Shown: piece by piece, positions 26,001 through 39,385 of the stretch
Layout of the letters: the number at the start of each line of letters is the position of its first letter
How positions within the stretch are numbered: the first letter of the stretch is position 1
Origin: Selaginella moellendorffii
Lineage: Eukaryota; Streptophyta; Lycopodiopsida; Selaginellales; Selaginellaceae
Reading direction: 5' to 3'
Assembly (NCBI RefSeq): GCF_000143415.4
Contig: NW_003314279.1
Location: 1,562,735 to 1,626,734, forward strand
Length of the DNA stretch: 64,000 bases
Translations under genes and position numbers: made by a program
The notes under the pieces: model-generated
Databases searched by the model: none
What the model saw: the letters and a program-made list of their open reading frames with translations, nothing else
Told to the model about the DNA's origin: nothing

Positions 26001-28624
26001 AAGAACTATCAGCAGCGTGAAAGAGCCGAAGGTGTTTGCTACAACCATAGTCCGAGAAAGTGAAGCAATGAATCGGAAAAGACCTCCCGACATTTGATGA
26101 ATTAAGAACATGAGGAGGAACTGCTGGAAGAACCTGAAACACTCAAACATAAAATATCAACACTATTTCTCATTAAACATCAATGCAACAAACCTGGCGG
26201 CACTAGGAGCAAATCCAACCACGTAGTACGTCATGCACACCCAAATTGCTGATTCGAGCAGGGACACTGGAATTCGAGTGATCACGTTAGGAAGAGAAAA
26301 TGCCCACGCAGGAAATAGCATCTGGTCCCGCTGCTTGTAAAATACTGGAAGGCGCGCAATGGTCATCGACAACTCCGCAAATCCATTAAACATGACCATG
26401 ATCAGGCCGAAGAACAAGGCTCCCATGTAGAGACTGCCATCGCCAACAGTTCTGTGATGCATTTCGGTCCGGAGAAACACAGTCATCGTGATTACGGCTA
26501 TAACAATCAGCTGCATTGGAAATTTTAGTATCAGATATATAGATTTTAGTCTTTGATAGCATACCTGAGAACTTTTGAACACGTAGACGAATGAGTTCCT
26601 CTTCATCAAAAGTATCTCCCGCGCCAAGAGAGCCTTGAAAAGCTCCCAGTTACTAAGAGCGTACTTCTGAGTGACAAGAGCTGCCGGATGGCTTTTACTC
26701 TTGTCAAAAGGCCGCGCCAATTCTTCAGCAATGTTCTGACCGACATGGAACTTTTGAAAGGCATCCGCGAACTCCTGGACAGGTATAAATCTGTATGGCA
26801 TCCTCTTGTCAGCCCAATACTGTTCCTGGTCTTTCCTTGACGTAACTTCTTGCAAAAAGTCCGCGACACCTTTCCTCGGAGGACATTTAAATCCCTGCGT
26901 CTCGAAGAAATCCAACACGAGTTCCCGGGGCCCCTGATATACAATCTGCCCCTCCGACAGAAGAATCAAGTCGTCGAAAAGCTCAAACGTCTCGGGAGCA
27001 GGCTGGAGCAAGGAGATGACCATGGTAGCATCGAGCACATGGACAAACTGCCTTAAGCTCTTCACTATCTGAAATGTGGTCGAGCTGTCAAGACCGGTTG
27101 AAATCTCGTCCATGAAAAGAGACTTTGCAGGCCCAACGAGCATCTCTCCTGCAAAATAAACATTTGTCATAAACAAATCGTGACCAAAACGCTTCCAGGC
27201 TTGCAAGTCTTACCTGTAGTGACACGCTTCTTTTGTCCTCCAGAAATACCCCTGCGCATGGCGTCTCCGACAACTATATCAGAACAAACGTCCAAACCCA
27301 AAATCTGGAAGCGAAAAAATGCATGAGAACCGCGAATCCTCTTTGATCACGATCCAAAACACGCTTACCTTCAGCACATAGTCCGTCACAATGGAGGTCT
27401 CCTGACCCTCTATAGCCGACGCCTGTAAGAAGCTCGTAAGAACGCTGCCAACCACAAAGTGCTTATTACCTTCATGAACGCATCAACATCGGGATCCGGT
27501 TTGATCTTGGCGTTTTTCTCCCGTCTTGAAAGCTCCGTTATCATCTCTGACACAAGTTATAAGAAAGTCAATTCCATTTGCACGCCAACCCAGGACGTTG
27601 TTTACCATATCTGCTTCCCACGCCTTGACACCTAGAAGCAAAATCAAACGTCTCCCTCACCGTCAACTCCCCGCTATGCAAGTCGTGTTGGCTTATGTAA
27701 GCAGAAGTCCTTTGAGGCACAAATTCAGTCAATGTGTGGCCATTGTAGGTGACTCTCCCAGAAACCTGTAAAGTGAAATCTAAGATGAGAACCATCTCCT
27801 AAAAGCTGGAGGACTTCCTTACCTTGAGGCTTTGGTCCAACTTTCCAGAAAGCGCAAGAAGCAGCGTAGTTTTCCCTGCGTTAGGAGGGCCCAGCAGAAG
27901 TGTCATCCTGTAGAGAAGTATAAGTACAAGATTTTCGCCGAAAGATGCAGCAATTTCATTACCTGGAAGGCTTCACGATACCACTAACGTTGCGCAAAAT
28001 CGTGAGGACGTGTTTCTTAGAAGGGAGCAAGTGTAGCTTTCCCAAGATTTGCTGGAAAAACAAATCACAACAAAAAAGTAAGAGCCAGAGAGCGATGAAA
28101 AGATTTTTTTGTTAATAGTACGAACCTGGGACATGTTGATGACAAAGTTAAACAGCGTCGGTAGAGCTCGCTTGCCGACACGTACAGCAGCTTCGATTTG
28201 AAGTCCTTCGTACCTCACCTCGATTTTGGGAAGGTCTATCCCGACTCTGAGACAATTGTTCCAAGAGTGAGAAGAAACTCGAATCAAAACAGTTCTACTA
28301 CCTGTCGATCCTTTCCCGGAGCTTGCGGATGAACATCTCGTTCTCCGTGTCCGTTGTTGCCAAGAGCTTCTCCACAAGATTCCTCCTCTCCACGAGGCCC
28401 AAGGACTTGACATCAATGTGCTCGTGGCGAGTGCTCCCATGCTCGCCCACGTTCTTGATTATGGCCGTCCGGAGGCGATCGTATGTGGGAAGCTTCTCCA
28501 GCGCGGCCCATTTCAGGGCCTCCTCATCGTCCACCTCCCTGACCGAGCTGCGCGAGAAGACATTTTCCGTCCACGATCGCGAGCTCGCCGCTCTCATCAG
28601 CTCCACGTCGGTCGGAGCCGCCAT
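23058..28624 (-). CDS. PDR: PDR-type full-size ABCG transporter, copy B
   Basis: Sister of 3845-9413. All 22 exon blocks are present at the corresponding positions, with open frame and splice signals. Motifs kept: [53 protein letters not shown]. Protein differences are few and mostly conservative, clustering in the first membrane domain (LIVIAVITM versus [14 protein letters not shown] versus ESALW; NVITRIP versus TLITRIP), where substrate choice could be affected. Both introns that have GC donors in copy A have GT donors here. The start ATG is at 28622-28624 ([10 protein letters not shown]). It appears intact while both neighbours in copy B are pseudogenes, consistent with retention of a second transporter; I did not verify every exon base by base. 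Confidence 0.9.
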
Positions 28625-29603
28625 CGCTCCGCCCTTTTCCCCTCTTTCGCGATGATCCAATGCAATGTTTTCGGCAATATCTGGAATTCCGGGGCGATGC
28701 GACCTACAAAATTCCACCCCCGATTCGACGAGCTACCACTAGAAGTCGATTCGATCGAGATCCAGATCCCAGATCCTGGCGCTACATCCCTGGATCGATC
28801 GAGCCGGAAGAAATGAGGAGAATGGAAAATAGTTTGGGAGCTAGGGCTTTATATAATTGGCCTCTTTGGACCATGGCCGAAAACTTCCACAAACAAGCCC
28901 ATGCTACTCCATGGAAGCTTCTCATTTATACGCTTCTGGGCTGGGATTTGATCCGACGGTCCAGACGCTTAACTAGAAAGCGCACGTGATGCTGTGATTT
29001 CGTGACCCTCTTCTATGGAACATATGGAGAGTCCTCGCCAATAAAAACCTGTTCTAGACAAAGTAGGGCTCTTCTCGACGCCGCCGCACACGCTTTGGCG
29101 TGGATGCAAAGTTTTCTTCCCGGGTTTTTGAGCGAAATTTCGAAATAGAAGCGTTGACAGGGGTGAATATGCTGCGTACACTAGTTGTTTCAGCAATGGA
29201 AAAAAAATGGTGGTTGTTTCCTCGAATTCGACCGGAATCGTTCGGCTATTCAATGTGACCTGATCAAAGGTCTTTACAAATTGTAGTAACTTTTGATTAC
29301 TGAAGAAATTTTATGTTTACTGGAGTTATTTTATTCAATATAATTCAACTAGTTTGGAGTCAACTTTGATTTGCGATCTTTGAGCAGCATTCAAGATAGT
29401 TTTGCTCGGTGGAAGGAGGTCCCGTGCTAATGTAAAACACTTCGGTTTACTAGCAGTTTTTTAAGTACAACTTGTGGTAGAGTTTGATCTCATTACTAGC
29501 AGCTTTTAAATACAATATGTGCTGTCATAAGATCTCGCTGCGCTATATGCTAAACATTCGCGTTTGCAAATCAAAAAGCGATTGAGATTCTCATCTTGTA
29601 AAC
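28625..29603. other. Intergenic region upstream of PDR copy B
   Basis: Counterpart of 9414-10486 with several deletions and substitutions. Its differences from copy A could alter expression of the two transporters. No gene is seen. Confidence 0.5.
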
Positions 29604-31728
<2,125 letters not shown>

Positions 31729-31786
31729 TTGCCGCTAAAACCCTAACCCAAGAACCCTAAAAGAAAAAGTTGAAATATATTTTTGA

Positions 31787-32285
31787 CCAGCCATCGCTCC
31801 ATTCTAGCCCTAAATTCAAACCTGTTAATTATTTCTTTTTTTTTCCTTTAAAAATTAAGTTATTTTGAATTTTTTTTTAATCAGTTTTAACAAGTCCATT
31901 GCTATTTAAATTTTTGGTTTGCTTAAGTAAACGTTATAGCGGTCAAACCAGGACCTATTTTCATTCATGGACTGATGTGGTCACAGCAACAAAGCCTCAA
32001 AGAAAACACACCTTTCTAGTCGTAATGTCTACCAAACACGCCACACGCTCAGACTCTGCTCCCCACCTCTGAGGTATCAATCTCCTTTCTCCCCAACCTC
32101 GCAAAAACCCTCCCTCAAGATGTCCCACCACGTCAGCCTGTTCGCCAAGAAGCGCGATACAACCAAAAAATAGAAAAAGTTAGGGTTAGGGTTCGACAGA
32201 GTTAAGGCTTTGCTAACTAGTCACCGATTCGAACAGCGTTTACTTGTGTGTCCTCAACTCCTAGACTAATGTCACATGCATTGTG
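31787..32285. other. Unique sequence right of the duplication
   Basis: Starts T-rich, then becomes GC-richer around 32040-32160. It holds a 17-codon plus-strand ATG frame (32120-32173, starting MSHHVSLFAKKRD) that resembles the first exon of a cut-off gene, and a telomere-like TTAGGGTTAGGG run at about 32180-32192. Neither can be assigned; the gene, if real, is interrupted by the gypsy element. Confidence 0.35.
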
Positions 32286-32288
32286 TAG

Positions 32289-33600
32289 TCATTTCCTCTT
32301 TTTCGAAGGAGAGACTTGAAAAAACATAGGTCTGATTGAGCGCTCTCTAGGACTTCTAACATTGCTGTGGAATATCAAATTAGAGAATCGTAATTCTGTG
32401 GCTAACACTGTCCATGGCATTGCACTCTCTGTTTGCTGAGCCAAAATTGTCATCTTAGCTTGAGTTGGCTGATCTATTACCAAATAGGGCCCATCGTACC
32501 GTGAAGAACACTTCCTTCCTAGGATGCCTTGCACCACAACTTTGGCCATGACAGAATCTCCAACACCAAAGGGATGATCATTGATTCTTTTTCTTGTAGT
32601 TCCTTGAATAACGAGCTTGTGCCTGTTCAATGTTTGCTCTTGCTCTTTCTTCCAAGATTGGCCTGTGATTCGAGCTTTCTCCAATGTAGTTCTGGGATTC
32701 AATACCATCATTGGTTGCGGTGAGATCTCGCTCAAAAGGTGAAAAACCTGTGGACTCGTGTCTTGTTGTTCTGTAAGCAAAGAGTACTTCCGGCAAATCA
32801 TTGTCCCACTCCCCTTTCTTGAGCAAAATATTTACTGAGACCATCTTTTCTAGTGTCTTGTTTAAGCGCTCTACCATGCCATTAGTTGAAGGTTTGAATC
32901 GTCCTGTCAGGGTGTGCTTCGCACCCATTCTGCAGCACAGTAGGGAGAATGCCTCACTGCAAAACTCTTTTCCCCTGTCAGTAAGGATCTCCTCTGGGAC
33001 TCCATGTCTTAAGATAACATCCTCGTAGATAAACTCCACAGCAGTCTGAGTAGATTTGTCTTTTACTGCTCGTGCCTCAACCTACTTAGAGAAGTAGTCC
33101 ATGCAAACAACAATATATTTGTTGCCATGTCTGGAGGGGAAGTTGAAAGGTCCAACAAAATCAAGTCCCACCCTTGCAAAAGGCCCTCCAATTGGCAACG
33201 GCTGTAATTCTGAGGTTATAGATGACCGCATTGGAGCATTAGAGATCTTGCAAGCCGTACATGAGGCTATCACCCGATCAACATCATTCCTCATACCAAT
33301 CCACCAGTAATGCTGCTGTAAATCATCTAGGATCCTGTTCCGTGATAAATGTCCCGATAAAGAGGAAGCATGGTATCTAGCACGAGCTCATCGACCTCAT
33401 CCCGCTGAACTATCAACAGGTATTGATTCAGCTCTCTTGAAGCGATGTACATTAGCTTGCCATCTAGCACACCAAACTTATCTCTTCCTCAATTGAGTTT
33501 TCTCCTCACTGACTTGTCAATGCCAGGAACAATCTCTCCTGATTCAGCAAAGGCCAAGCGCAGTTTGTATTCTTCGCGATCCATCTGAAGTCCAAAGCAG
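32289..33600 (-). pseudogene. Integrase region of gypsy family 2
   Basis: Zinc-binding segment and core with SCTACK, GLDFVGPF, LTDRGKEF and STNGMVERLNKT, giving the DDE triad, followed by AYRTTRHESTGFSPFE, a typical integrase tail. Linker upstream (about 33600-33310) reads KLRLAFAESGEIVPGIDKS with stops. Frames are split by stops and shifts, so it is defective. Confidence 0.85.
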
Positions 33601-33779
33601 GGATAACTACCTCAACCAACCCACACACTTAAATAATCAAGTCCAAATGGGGATGCTCACGCGGATGGAACTACAACCCAGAACAGGAATGATAAATATT
33701 GCCAATACGATTAAACATGAGAACTATAGCAAGAAAATTCAACAAGTTTGTGAGACAGTCTAGCTGTGAAAGGCTCTGG

Positions 33780-34250
33780 ATAACCCATCTGCGTTCGAGT
33801 TTTGTGAGCCTCTTTTGTAAACAATTTCATAGTCATATCCCATTAAGTAAATCGACCATCGCTGGAGACGACCTGAGAGTGATCCTGAGCCTTGAAGAGC
33901 CTTGAGTGCTTGGTGATCAGTTTCGATTTTGACTTGGGTGCCATGGACATAAGCACGGAAGTGTTTGAGTCCCTGTACTACAGCAAGACATTCCTTTTCC
34001 GAAATGGAGTAATTTTGCTCAGCTTTCTGCTATAATAAGCAATGGGATGTTCTGCATTGCCAATCTGTGCCAATATTGCTGATATGGCAAGTCTTGATGC
34101 GTCGCACTGCAAAAGCTGCACAAGATGGATCAATACATTACCAGGCAACCACAATACCTGCAATCAGGATAAGATAATATAGGCTACTTGCACAGCTCCC
34201 GCTTTAGTTCTTCAAAGGCGTTCTGCTGCTTGGCACCCCAAGCGCTCCGA
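33780..34250 (-). pseudogene. RNase H region of gypsy family 2
   Basis: CDASRLAISAILAQ, IAYYSRKLSK, and further on GYDYEIVYKRGSQNSNADGLSR give the gypsy RNase H pattern. Upstream AFEELKRELCK is followed by a stop codon. Broken by frameshifts. Confidence 0.75.
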
Positions 34251-34342
34251 CTGCTTTAGAAGCTTTGTCAGTGGCAAGGCCCTTTCTGCGATTTGTTGAT
34301 AAATCTTCGATAATAGCCAGCCAGACCAAGAAAGGCTTTAAT

Positions 34343-34395
34343 CTGCATCGAGACATTAGAGTTCCAAACACACGAAGGAGAACTCATGTACCTAC
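34343..34395 (-). other. Second putative intron in gypsy family-2 pol
   Basis: GTAGGTACATGAG to GATGCAG, 53 bp, between a segment reading ISAVKEFPIPEGK and IKAFLGLAGYYRRFI. These are normally adjacent in gypsy RT. The phase is off by one, which may be decay; weaker than 34807-34855. Confidence 0.45.
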
Positions 34396-34399
34396 TTCT

Positions 34400-35488
34400 T
34401 TCCCTCAGGAATAGGAAACTCCTTCACTGCTGATATTTTCTCTACCAGATACCACATGTCCAAGAAACTTAATTTCGCGCATGAAGAAGTGACATGTTTT
34501 TGGCTTAATCTTCAGACCTGCTGCTTTCAATCTATAAAATACCTTTCTGAGGTCTGTGATGTGGCTACATACTCCCCGAGAATAGACATTAACGTCGTCT
34601 ATATAGACAAGTGACGATTCCCATCTGAGCGTACCAAGGACACGGTCAATAAGTCTTTGAAAAGTAGCACTCGTGTTACATAGCCCAAAAGGCATGCTTT
34701 TGAACTGGTACAAACCATCCCGGCATGTAAAAGCTGTCTTTTCCTTATCCTCTTCTCTCATAGGCACTTGCCAGAATCCAGAGGCTAGATCAATTGCGGA
34801 AAACACCTGAGTTACAACACATAAGTACCAGCATACCTCTCTCTCAGACATCTACCTGTGCACCAGCAAGCTGGTCGAGTGTATCATCTATTTGTGGTAG
34901 TGGATAAACATCACGCTTAGAAATGGAGTTCAACTTGCGATAATCAATGTAGAATCTGGTTGTGCCATCCTTCTCGACGAGAACCACTGGCGATGCCCAG
35001 GGTGATGATGAAGGCTCAATTACGTCAGCATCTAACATTTCCTTAATCTCCTTGGAAACAATCTTCCACTGTTTGGGAGTTTCACGGTATGCATGCTGCT
35101 TGATAGGCCTGCTTGAGGAAGTATGGATCTCATGATGAAGCATATCAGTTTTGCCCAGGTCAAGAGTTCCAGTACTAAAAATCTCCTGATATTGCCACAG
35201 CAACTCATCAAATTCAGAAACGAGATCCGTACCTGAGAGCATATCTCCAACTTTTAGTTCTCCTTTTATCCTCCCAAGGAATTTTAGAGCCTCCTCATCT
35301 AGTGGCAGCTTTTCTGACGACATACAGCTCACTCCCCCAACATAATTTTTGAATGGTTCTGGCAATCCAAGAGCATCCAAACCATAAGCAGCTGTATAGC
35401 ACACAATGTCTGAGATATCTTTGCATGCTGCCTCGGCTATAGGATCACCCAACTTGACGTGCACTGTGGAGGTTGTCAAGTTTGCCAT
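34400..35488 (-). pseudogene. Reverse transcriptase region of gypsy family 2, with an intron-like insertion
   Basis: N-terminal half at 35488-34856 reads through IKEMLDADVIEPSSSPWASP, FYIDYRKLN and LDQLAGAQ. The second half starts at 34806 with VFSAIDLASGFWQVP and carries the catalytic YIDD box and KIKPKTCHFF. The two halves are separated by 49 bp that begin GTAGAT and end CTCAG. Removing them keeps frame exactly and restores the conserved GAQ-VFSAIDLASG join. The region ends in a frameshift near 34430. Confidence 0.85.
34807..34855 (-). other. Putative 49-bp spliceosomal intron inside gypsy RT
   Basis: GT...AG ends on the minus strand, phase 0, contains an in-frame stop, and has the size of host introns in this window. 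Its removal joins GAQ to VFSAIDL, a universally contiguous part of gypsy RT. Confidence 0.7.
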
Positions 35489-35689
35489 AAGGATGTCAAG
35501 CTTGTCCTTATATGCAGAACTAATTATTCCATTAGCTGCCTCTCTAGAGTGCCTGATATGAGGACCACAAGTGATGAACGTTCCCTTGCAGCAACAAATA
35601 AAGAATTGTGTTGGGACAAATGCCTACATGTACTGGGCATGAATACATGCAGCATGGAACAAAACAAATTAAATCACAACCTATGACAT

Positions 35690-36330
35690 AGGAGGAATCG
35701 TAATGTCTGCGTCCGCTTTTAGTAGCACCACCTTTTGATCAACCAAAAATACTTTGTTTGCAATTGCCTCTGCAAAGAGCAACCACAGCTTGTGAGGCAA
35801 CATCAATCTGGATGCCATGTTACCTTTGCATGGCTCCTTCCACAGATACATCCCTTGCTTGATTGGAGCAAATGTTTTAAACTCGGAAGTGCAACAAAAG
35901 GCTTTGTGTGAAGATTCAGGTTTAAGCAGACCCCCCAACTTCACAGGTCTGTGACCATTGGAGAAAGTGAGTTGCCTCTCCCTTATTTCAATCTTTGCAC
36001 CTATAGCATCCATCCAATCAAGTCCCAACAGTGCTGCATTTGCACAAGTGACTATACATGTCATCCTCACTGCTGTGTTCCCAACCTTCAAATCAAGGTT
36101 GACTAGACCTCGAGGTGTATATAGCTCATCATTGACCATGTGTATACGTATGTGATGACAAGGGCATACCACCTTGGAGGCCTCAGTTACCCACTTTTCT
36201 AGCACTGTTGTCACTTCATAGCTTGTGTCCACCATGGCCACCACTCTCTTAGAGAAATCTGAGTTCAACCATAGAGATAATGAATTGATCTTCTTTTGGT
36301 CCACCATATCATGACCACAACAAAATTTTG
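35690..36330 (-). pseudogene. Protease-like region of gypsy family 2
   Basis: Open frame with VAMVDTSYEVT (a DTS-type aspartic protease site), VNLDLKVGN and LLGLDWMDAIGAKIEIRERQLTF, the usual end of a gypsy protease. It is cut upstream by the TRIM at 36340. The first residues of the long frame (36523 downward) are TRIM sequence, not protease. Confidence 0.7.
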
Positions 36331-36339
36331 TGACTGTAG

Positions 36340-36532
36340 TGTAAGCAATCAAAGAGAACAACTTAAAAGACAGTCCATAGGGTTCAAATATAGAGGGAAA
36401 GGGCCCATGAATAAAAGTGCATCCCTTTTTCCAATTGGTTAATGGTCTTGGGATATTTGGGTTAAGCGTTCTAGGGTTTAAATAGTACTGGGTTGGGTGA
36501 CCTCCCGGGAAGTCCAAATTCAAAATCTTACA
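36340..36532 (+). repeat. 5' LTR of TRIM copy 1
   Basis: 193 bp, TG...CA, homologous to 36736-36877 and to both LTRs of TRIM copy 2. Confidence 0.88.
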
Positions 36533-36534
36533 TT

Positions 36535-36545
36535 TGGTATCAGAG
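36535..36545 (+). promoter_or_regulatory. tRNA-Met primer binding site of TRIM copy 1
   Basis: TGGTATCAGAG, complementary to the initiator-Met tRNA 3' end as in many plant LTR elements, two bases after the LTR. Confidence 0.85.
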
Positions 36546-36735
36546 AAGTCTCAAGTTTGATTCTGTTGGTTAGTTTAGGGGAATCACATTTGAGATTAAC
36601 ATTTGGCAAGTTTAGTTTGCTTCTGGCTAGGCTAGACCCGAGGGGTAGGGTGTCAAGAGAGCAAGGCTCTCGGGAGAGATGCGGCTCTCAACTTCCATTC
36701 ACGAGGGCGTGAATTTGCAAAGGAGCATGATGGAT

Positions 36736-36877
36736 TGTAAATAACCAAAGAGAACGGCTTGAGAGACGGTCTATAGGGTTTAAATATAAAAGGAAAGAGC
36801 CCATGAATATTTGGGGTTAAATGTCCTTAGGTTTAAATAATACTGGGTCCCAAGAAGTCTAAATTCAAAAGCTTATA
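36736..36877 (+). repeat. 3' LTR of TRIM copy 1
   Basis: 142 bp; lacks about 50 bp present in the 5' LTR. Confidence 0.88.
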
Positions 36878-36882
36878 TGTAG

Positions 36883-37620
36883 AAAGAAGGGTAGGGTATC
36901 CATTATTTGCGTCTGACCCTTGCACAAGCGCAAGCTCTAGTTTAAATTCTCTTCCGAAGACTTTGCTTTAAGGGCCTCAACTTACCGGTTCAGGTCATTG
37001 TGTCACTTCTCTAGGTCAGCAATGTAGGTACAATCATGCTGAATGTGGCCCTCTTTCCCACAAGTGTAACAACCAATCCTTTTGCTAGGTCCCTTGTCCC
37101 TTTCCCCATCAGTAGGTGCCAACTGCTTGACACCACTACCTACCCTGGAACCATTGGTATATCTGTTTTTTTTTAGACCAGTTACCTCTCAAGAAAGTCT
37201 CACCTCTTTTGGCATCATGGTGGTATTCCTCTGGCTCTCCTGAGTCATCACTCTCTTGTACCTATGGCTGAGCAACACATGTTGTAATTGCTTTGGGTTT
37301 CCACTTTTTTAATGCTTTTGCTGCCACAGAAAGCAATTTGTCCATAGATCTCATTTTTGCAGTGATCAGATAAGGCTGCAAATCCTCACGAAAGCCTCAA
37401 TAAAAAGCTTGCTTCACCATCCTTTCTACCTTTTCAATGTCATTAGAGATATATGTGGCAGCCCGTTATAGAACAGCCCAATATTGCTGCACAATTTTGC
37501 CCTTTTGATAATTTTTTGTATTGATAAGTTCAAAGGCTTTATCCTCTAGATCCCCAATGATGAAGAGCCTCCTGACCAAAGCTATGGCCTCATTCCATAA
37601 TGTGTGATAAACATTCTTTG
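36883..37620 (-). pseudogene. Degenerate gag of gypsy family 2
   Basis: Minus-strand translation gives LVRRLFIIGDLEDKAFEL, then KVERMVKQAFY, and downstream a CCHC zinc knuckle CYTCGKEGHIQHDC near 37060. Several stops interrupt it, so it is not functional. Confidence 0.65.
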
Positions 37621-38929
37621 TGCCTCTCTTGAGAAAGCTATAGAGTGAATGCCTTGCATAGTGAGGGTATGTGCGGAAAAAGATAAAAATTGTGGCCCAA
37701 GAAGTGATGGAATGGATGGAATGGAGGCCATATTATGGTGGATGATATAGAAGAGGACTATGTGTGATCTGATGTCGCAATTGGAAGTAGTAGCTAATAT
37801 TGGGATTTGATGTAGAGTGTAAGATGAAATGGCCAAATGCAGCTAGAAGCATGTGGAGTGAGAAAATTTGTTTTCTCCACTGATGAGTGGCTGGATGCTT
37901 GTTCTATGTAGGCCCAATTGACTGAAGAAAAGAGCTAGAATGTCTCTAGATTTACTGCAAGTCTCATACTGTGATGGTTTAAATTGTATCTTTTGTCTCC
38001 AACGTCCAAAAAATTTGATTTTTATTGCATTATATTGTTGAAAGTCTTCTCAATAGAGTGATGTTGGAAAATCCTAAGTACCATGTATATATGGTGTGGA
38101 AATAATGAAAAACAGAGAGTGGGTATTTGTGATGATGGAATGCAATAATTATAAAAGTGAATAGAGTAATGATTTGTGAATATAAATGAATGGGAATGAA
38201 GATGAGAATGTGTTCCCAAAAGTGATAGAGACAAGAACCTGGGAACCAAGAGGAAAGGCCGGAAGATGAACAAGCTCCTAGACAAGTGGAGTTAAGGCCA
38301 CCTTGAGGCTAGAATCTAAGCTTGAGCTTGTGTTGGCAAGAGGATATGGCCTAGAAGGACATGAGAAACAAGTGAAAACAAAGAAGAAAAAAAAAGAAAG
38401 TTAAAAGCCCAAAGAGAGGAGAGAATTCACTACTAGTGAAGAAGGTAAGTCAAGCTTTTCTTAAGTGTTGTTGTGAAGGAGCTCCCCTTTGGAGGGCAAA
38501 AGAAATCCTAGAGAAAGCCTTGGATTCCATAAAAAGTTAAGCTGAAGTTAGGCATGATGATCTAAAGTTTGCGGTGTCGAGAGAATTCGAGACCACAAGA
38601 GATATTGATATAAGACTTGGAGTATGGTGTTTAGTTGTGTTGGCTGCTCCTAGATGGAGAATGTTGATGCTGTTGAAGAGGAGAAACTCACACTGAGTGT
38701 TTGTAAAAGTCTAGTGGGCAAAAAAAGTGTTGATGCTTAGGAAAGCTACCACAAAATCGAATGAATTTTGTGGCTATGGTCGGGTTGGACCATTAGAATG
38801 AAAGAAATATAAAGAAGTATAAGATAAGAGGGAGAAGCTTTAAAATCACACTTGGTATTATTGCATTGCAACTAATTTATACCAAGGATGAAGTCAAAAG
38901 CTTGACTTAGCACCAATTTGAATTTCAAG
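37621..38929. other. Non-coding region
   Basis: No gene recognised. Short minus-strand frames (37582-37836, 38022-38285) have no recognisable product. Probably decayed repeat DNA. Confidence 0.45.
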
Positions 38930-39171
38930 CTTGAGATCTCCCACACCAACAGTTAAGTCAGCCTCATGCTATGTATATGCATGTGTATAGCTGTTGCCAT
39001 AAAAATAAAAATTGGCTCTATAGCAAAATTGAACTATAGTTGACAATGTGTGGCAATAGGTTGAGCAATAGAAGATAAACTTAAGCCTATATTAATCAAT
39101 ATGAAGAGAATAATAAAAAACCTTTTGTTATAAAAATGAGTTCGGAAAGTAAACATTGGATGAATTAGTGC
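38930..39171 (-). mobile_element. Decayed gypsy family-1 protease fragment
   Basis: The reverse complement follows the family-1 protease region (TTTACTTTCC ... ACAAAAGG ... TATCTTCTATTGCTC), with most cytosines turned to thymine. It ends where a decayed LARD LTR begins. Confidence 0.65.
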
Positions 39172-39385
39172 TTGTAAGACATAAATCCCTAAGCTCTAAA
39201 GTGGGGCCGAAAGAGTGCTACATGATAGTGGCCAAAGTGGAATTTCAACGAGCATAACATGTTTGGACTAAAAACTCTGACTCAAAAAGTTAAGAGTAGG
39301 AGTGGAACTCCTAACGAATTACTTAAAGAACGAGTATAAAATGATCAATAAGTGAGTCTCTAGAAAGGGATACAAGATGGACACA
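39172..39385 (+). repeat. Decayed LARD LTR fragment, plus orientation
   Basis: Follows the reverse complement of the right end of the LTR at 44332-46105: it begins TGTAAGACATAAATCCC where the intact LTR has TGTGAGACACAAATCCC, and continues through GTTTGGACTAAAA and GGAGTGGAACTCC. Shows the LARD family is multi-copy. Confidence 0.7.

Larger units (their letters stand above)
36340..36877 (+). mobile_element. TRIM (terminal-repeat retrotransposon in miniature), copy 1
   Basis: A 538-bp element with LTRs at 36340-36532 and 36736-36877 (the second has an internal deletion), starting TGTAA and ending CTTACA or CTTATA. It has a 203-bp non-coding interior. A tRNA-Met primer site TGGTATCAGAG starts at 36535, and a purine-rich run (AAAGGAGCATGATGGA) precedes the 3' LTR. 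A perfect 5-bp target duplication TGTAG flanks it (36335-36339, 36878-36882). It is inserted between gag and protease of gypsy family 2. Confidence 0.9.
32286..37620 (-). mobile_element. Ty3/gypsy LTR retrotransposon, family 2 (defective, with nested TRIM)
   Basis: Minus-strand order: degenerate gag (about 37620-36883) with a CCHC knuckle CYTCGKEGHIQHDC near 37060, a TRIM insertion (36340-36877), protease-like region (36330-35690), RT (35488-34400), RNase H (about 34240-33780), integrase (33500-32289). A purine-rich AAAAAGAGGAAATGA (about 32287-32301 on the complement) may be the polypurine tract. I found no matching LTR pair, so both ends are approximate. Confidence 0.85.

Noticed and set aside
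34100-34160. A third intron-like insert in family-2 RNase H (GTATTG...TTGCAG) before CDASRL
   Set aside because: No choice of borders gives a consistent phase with the upstream PILSYPD stretch; a nearby stop codon shows the region is simply decayed.
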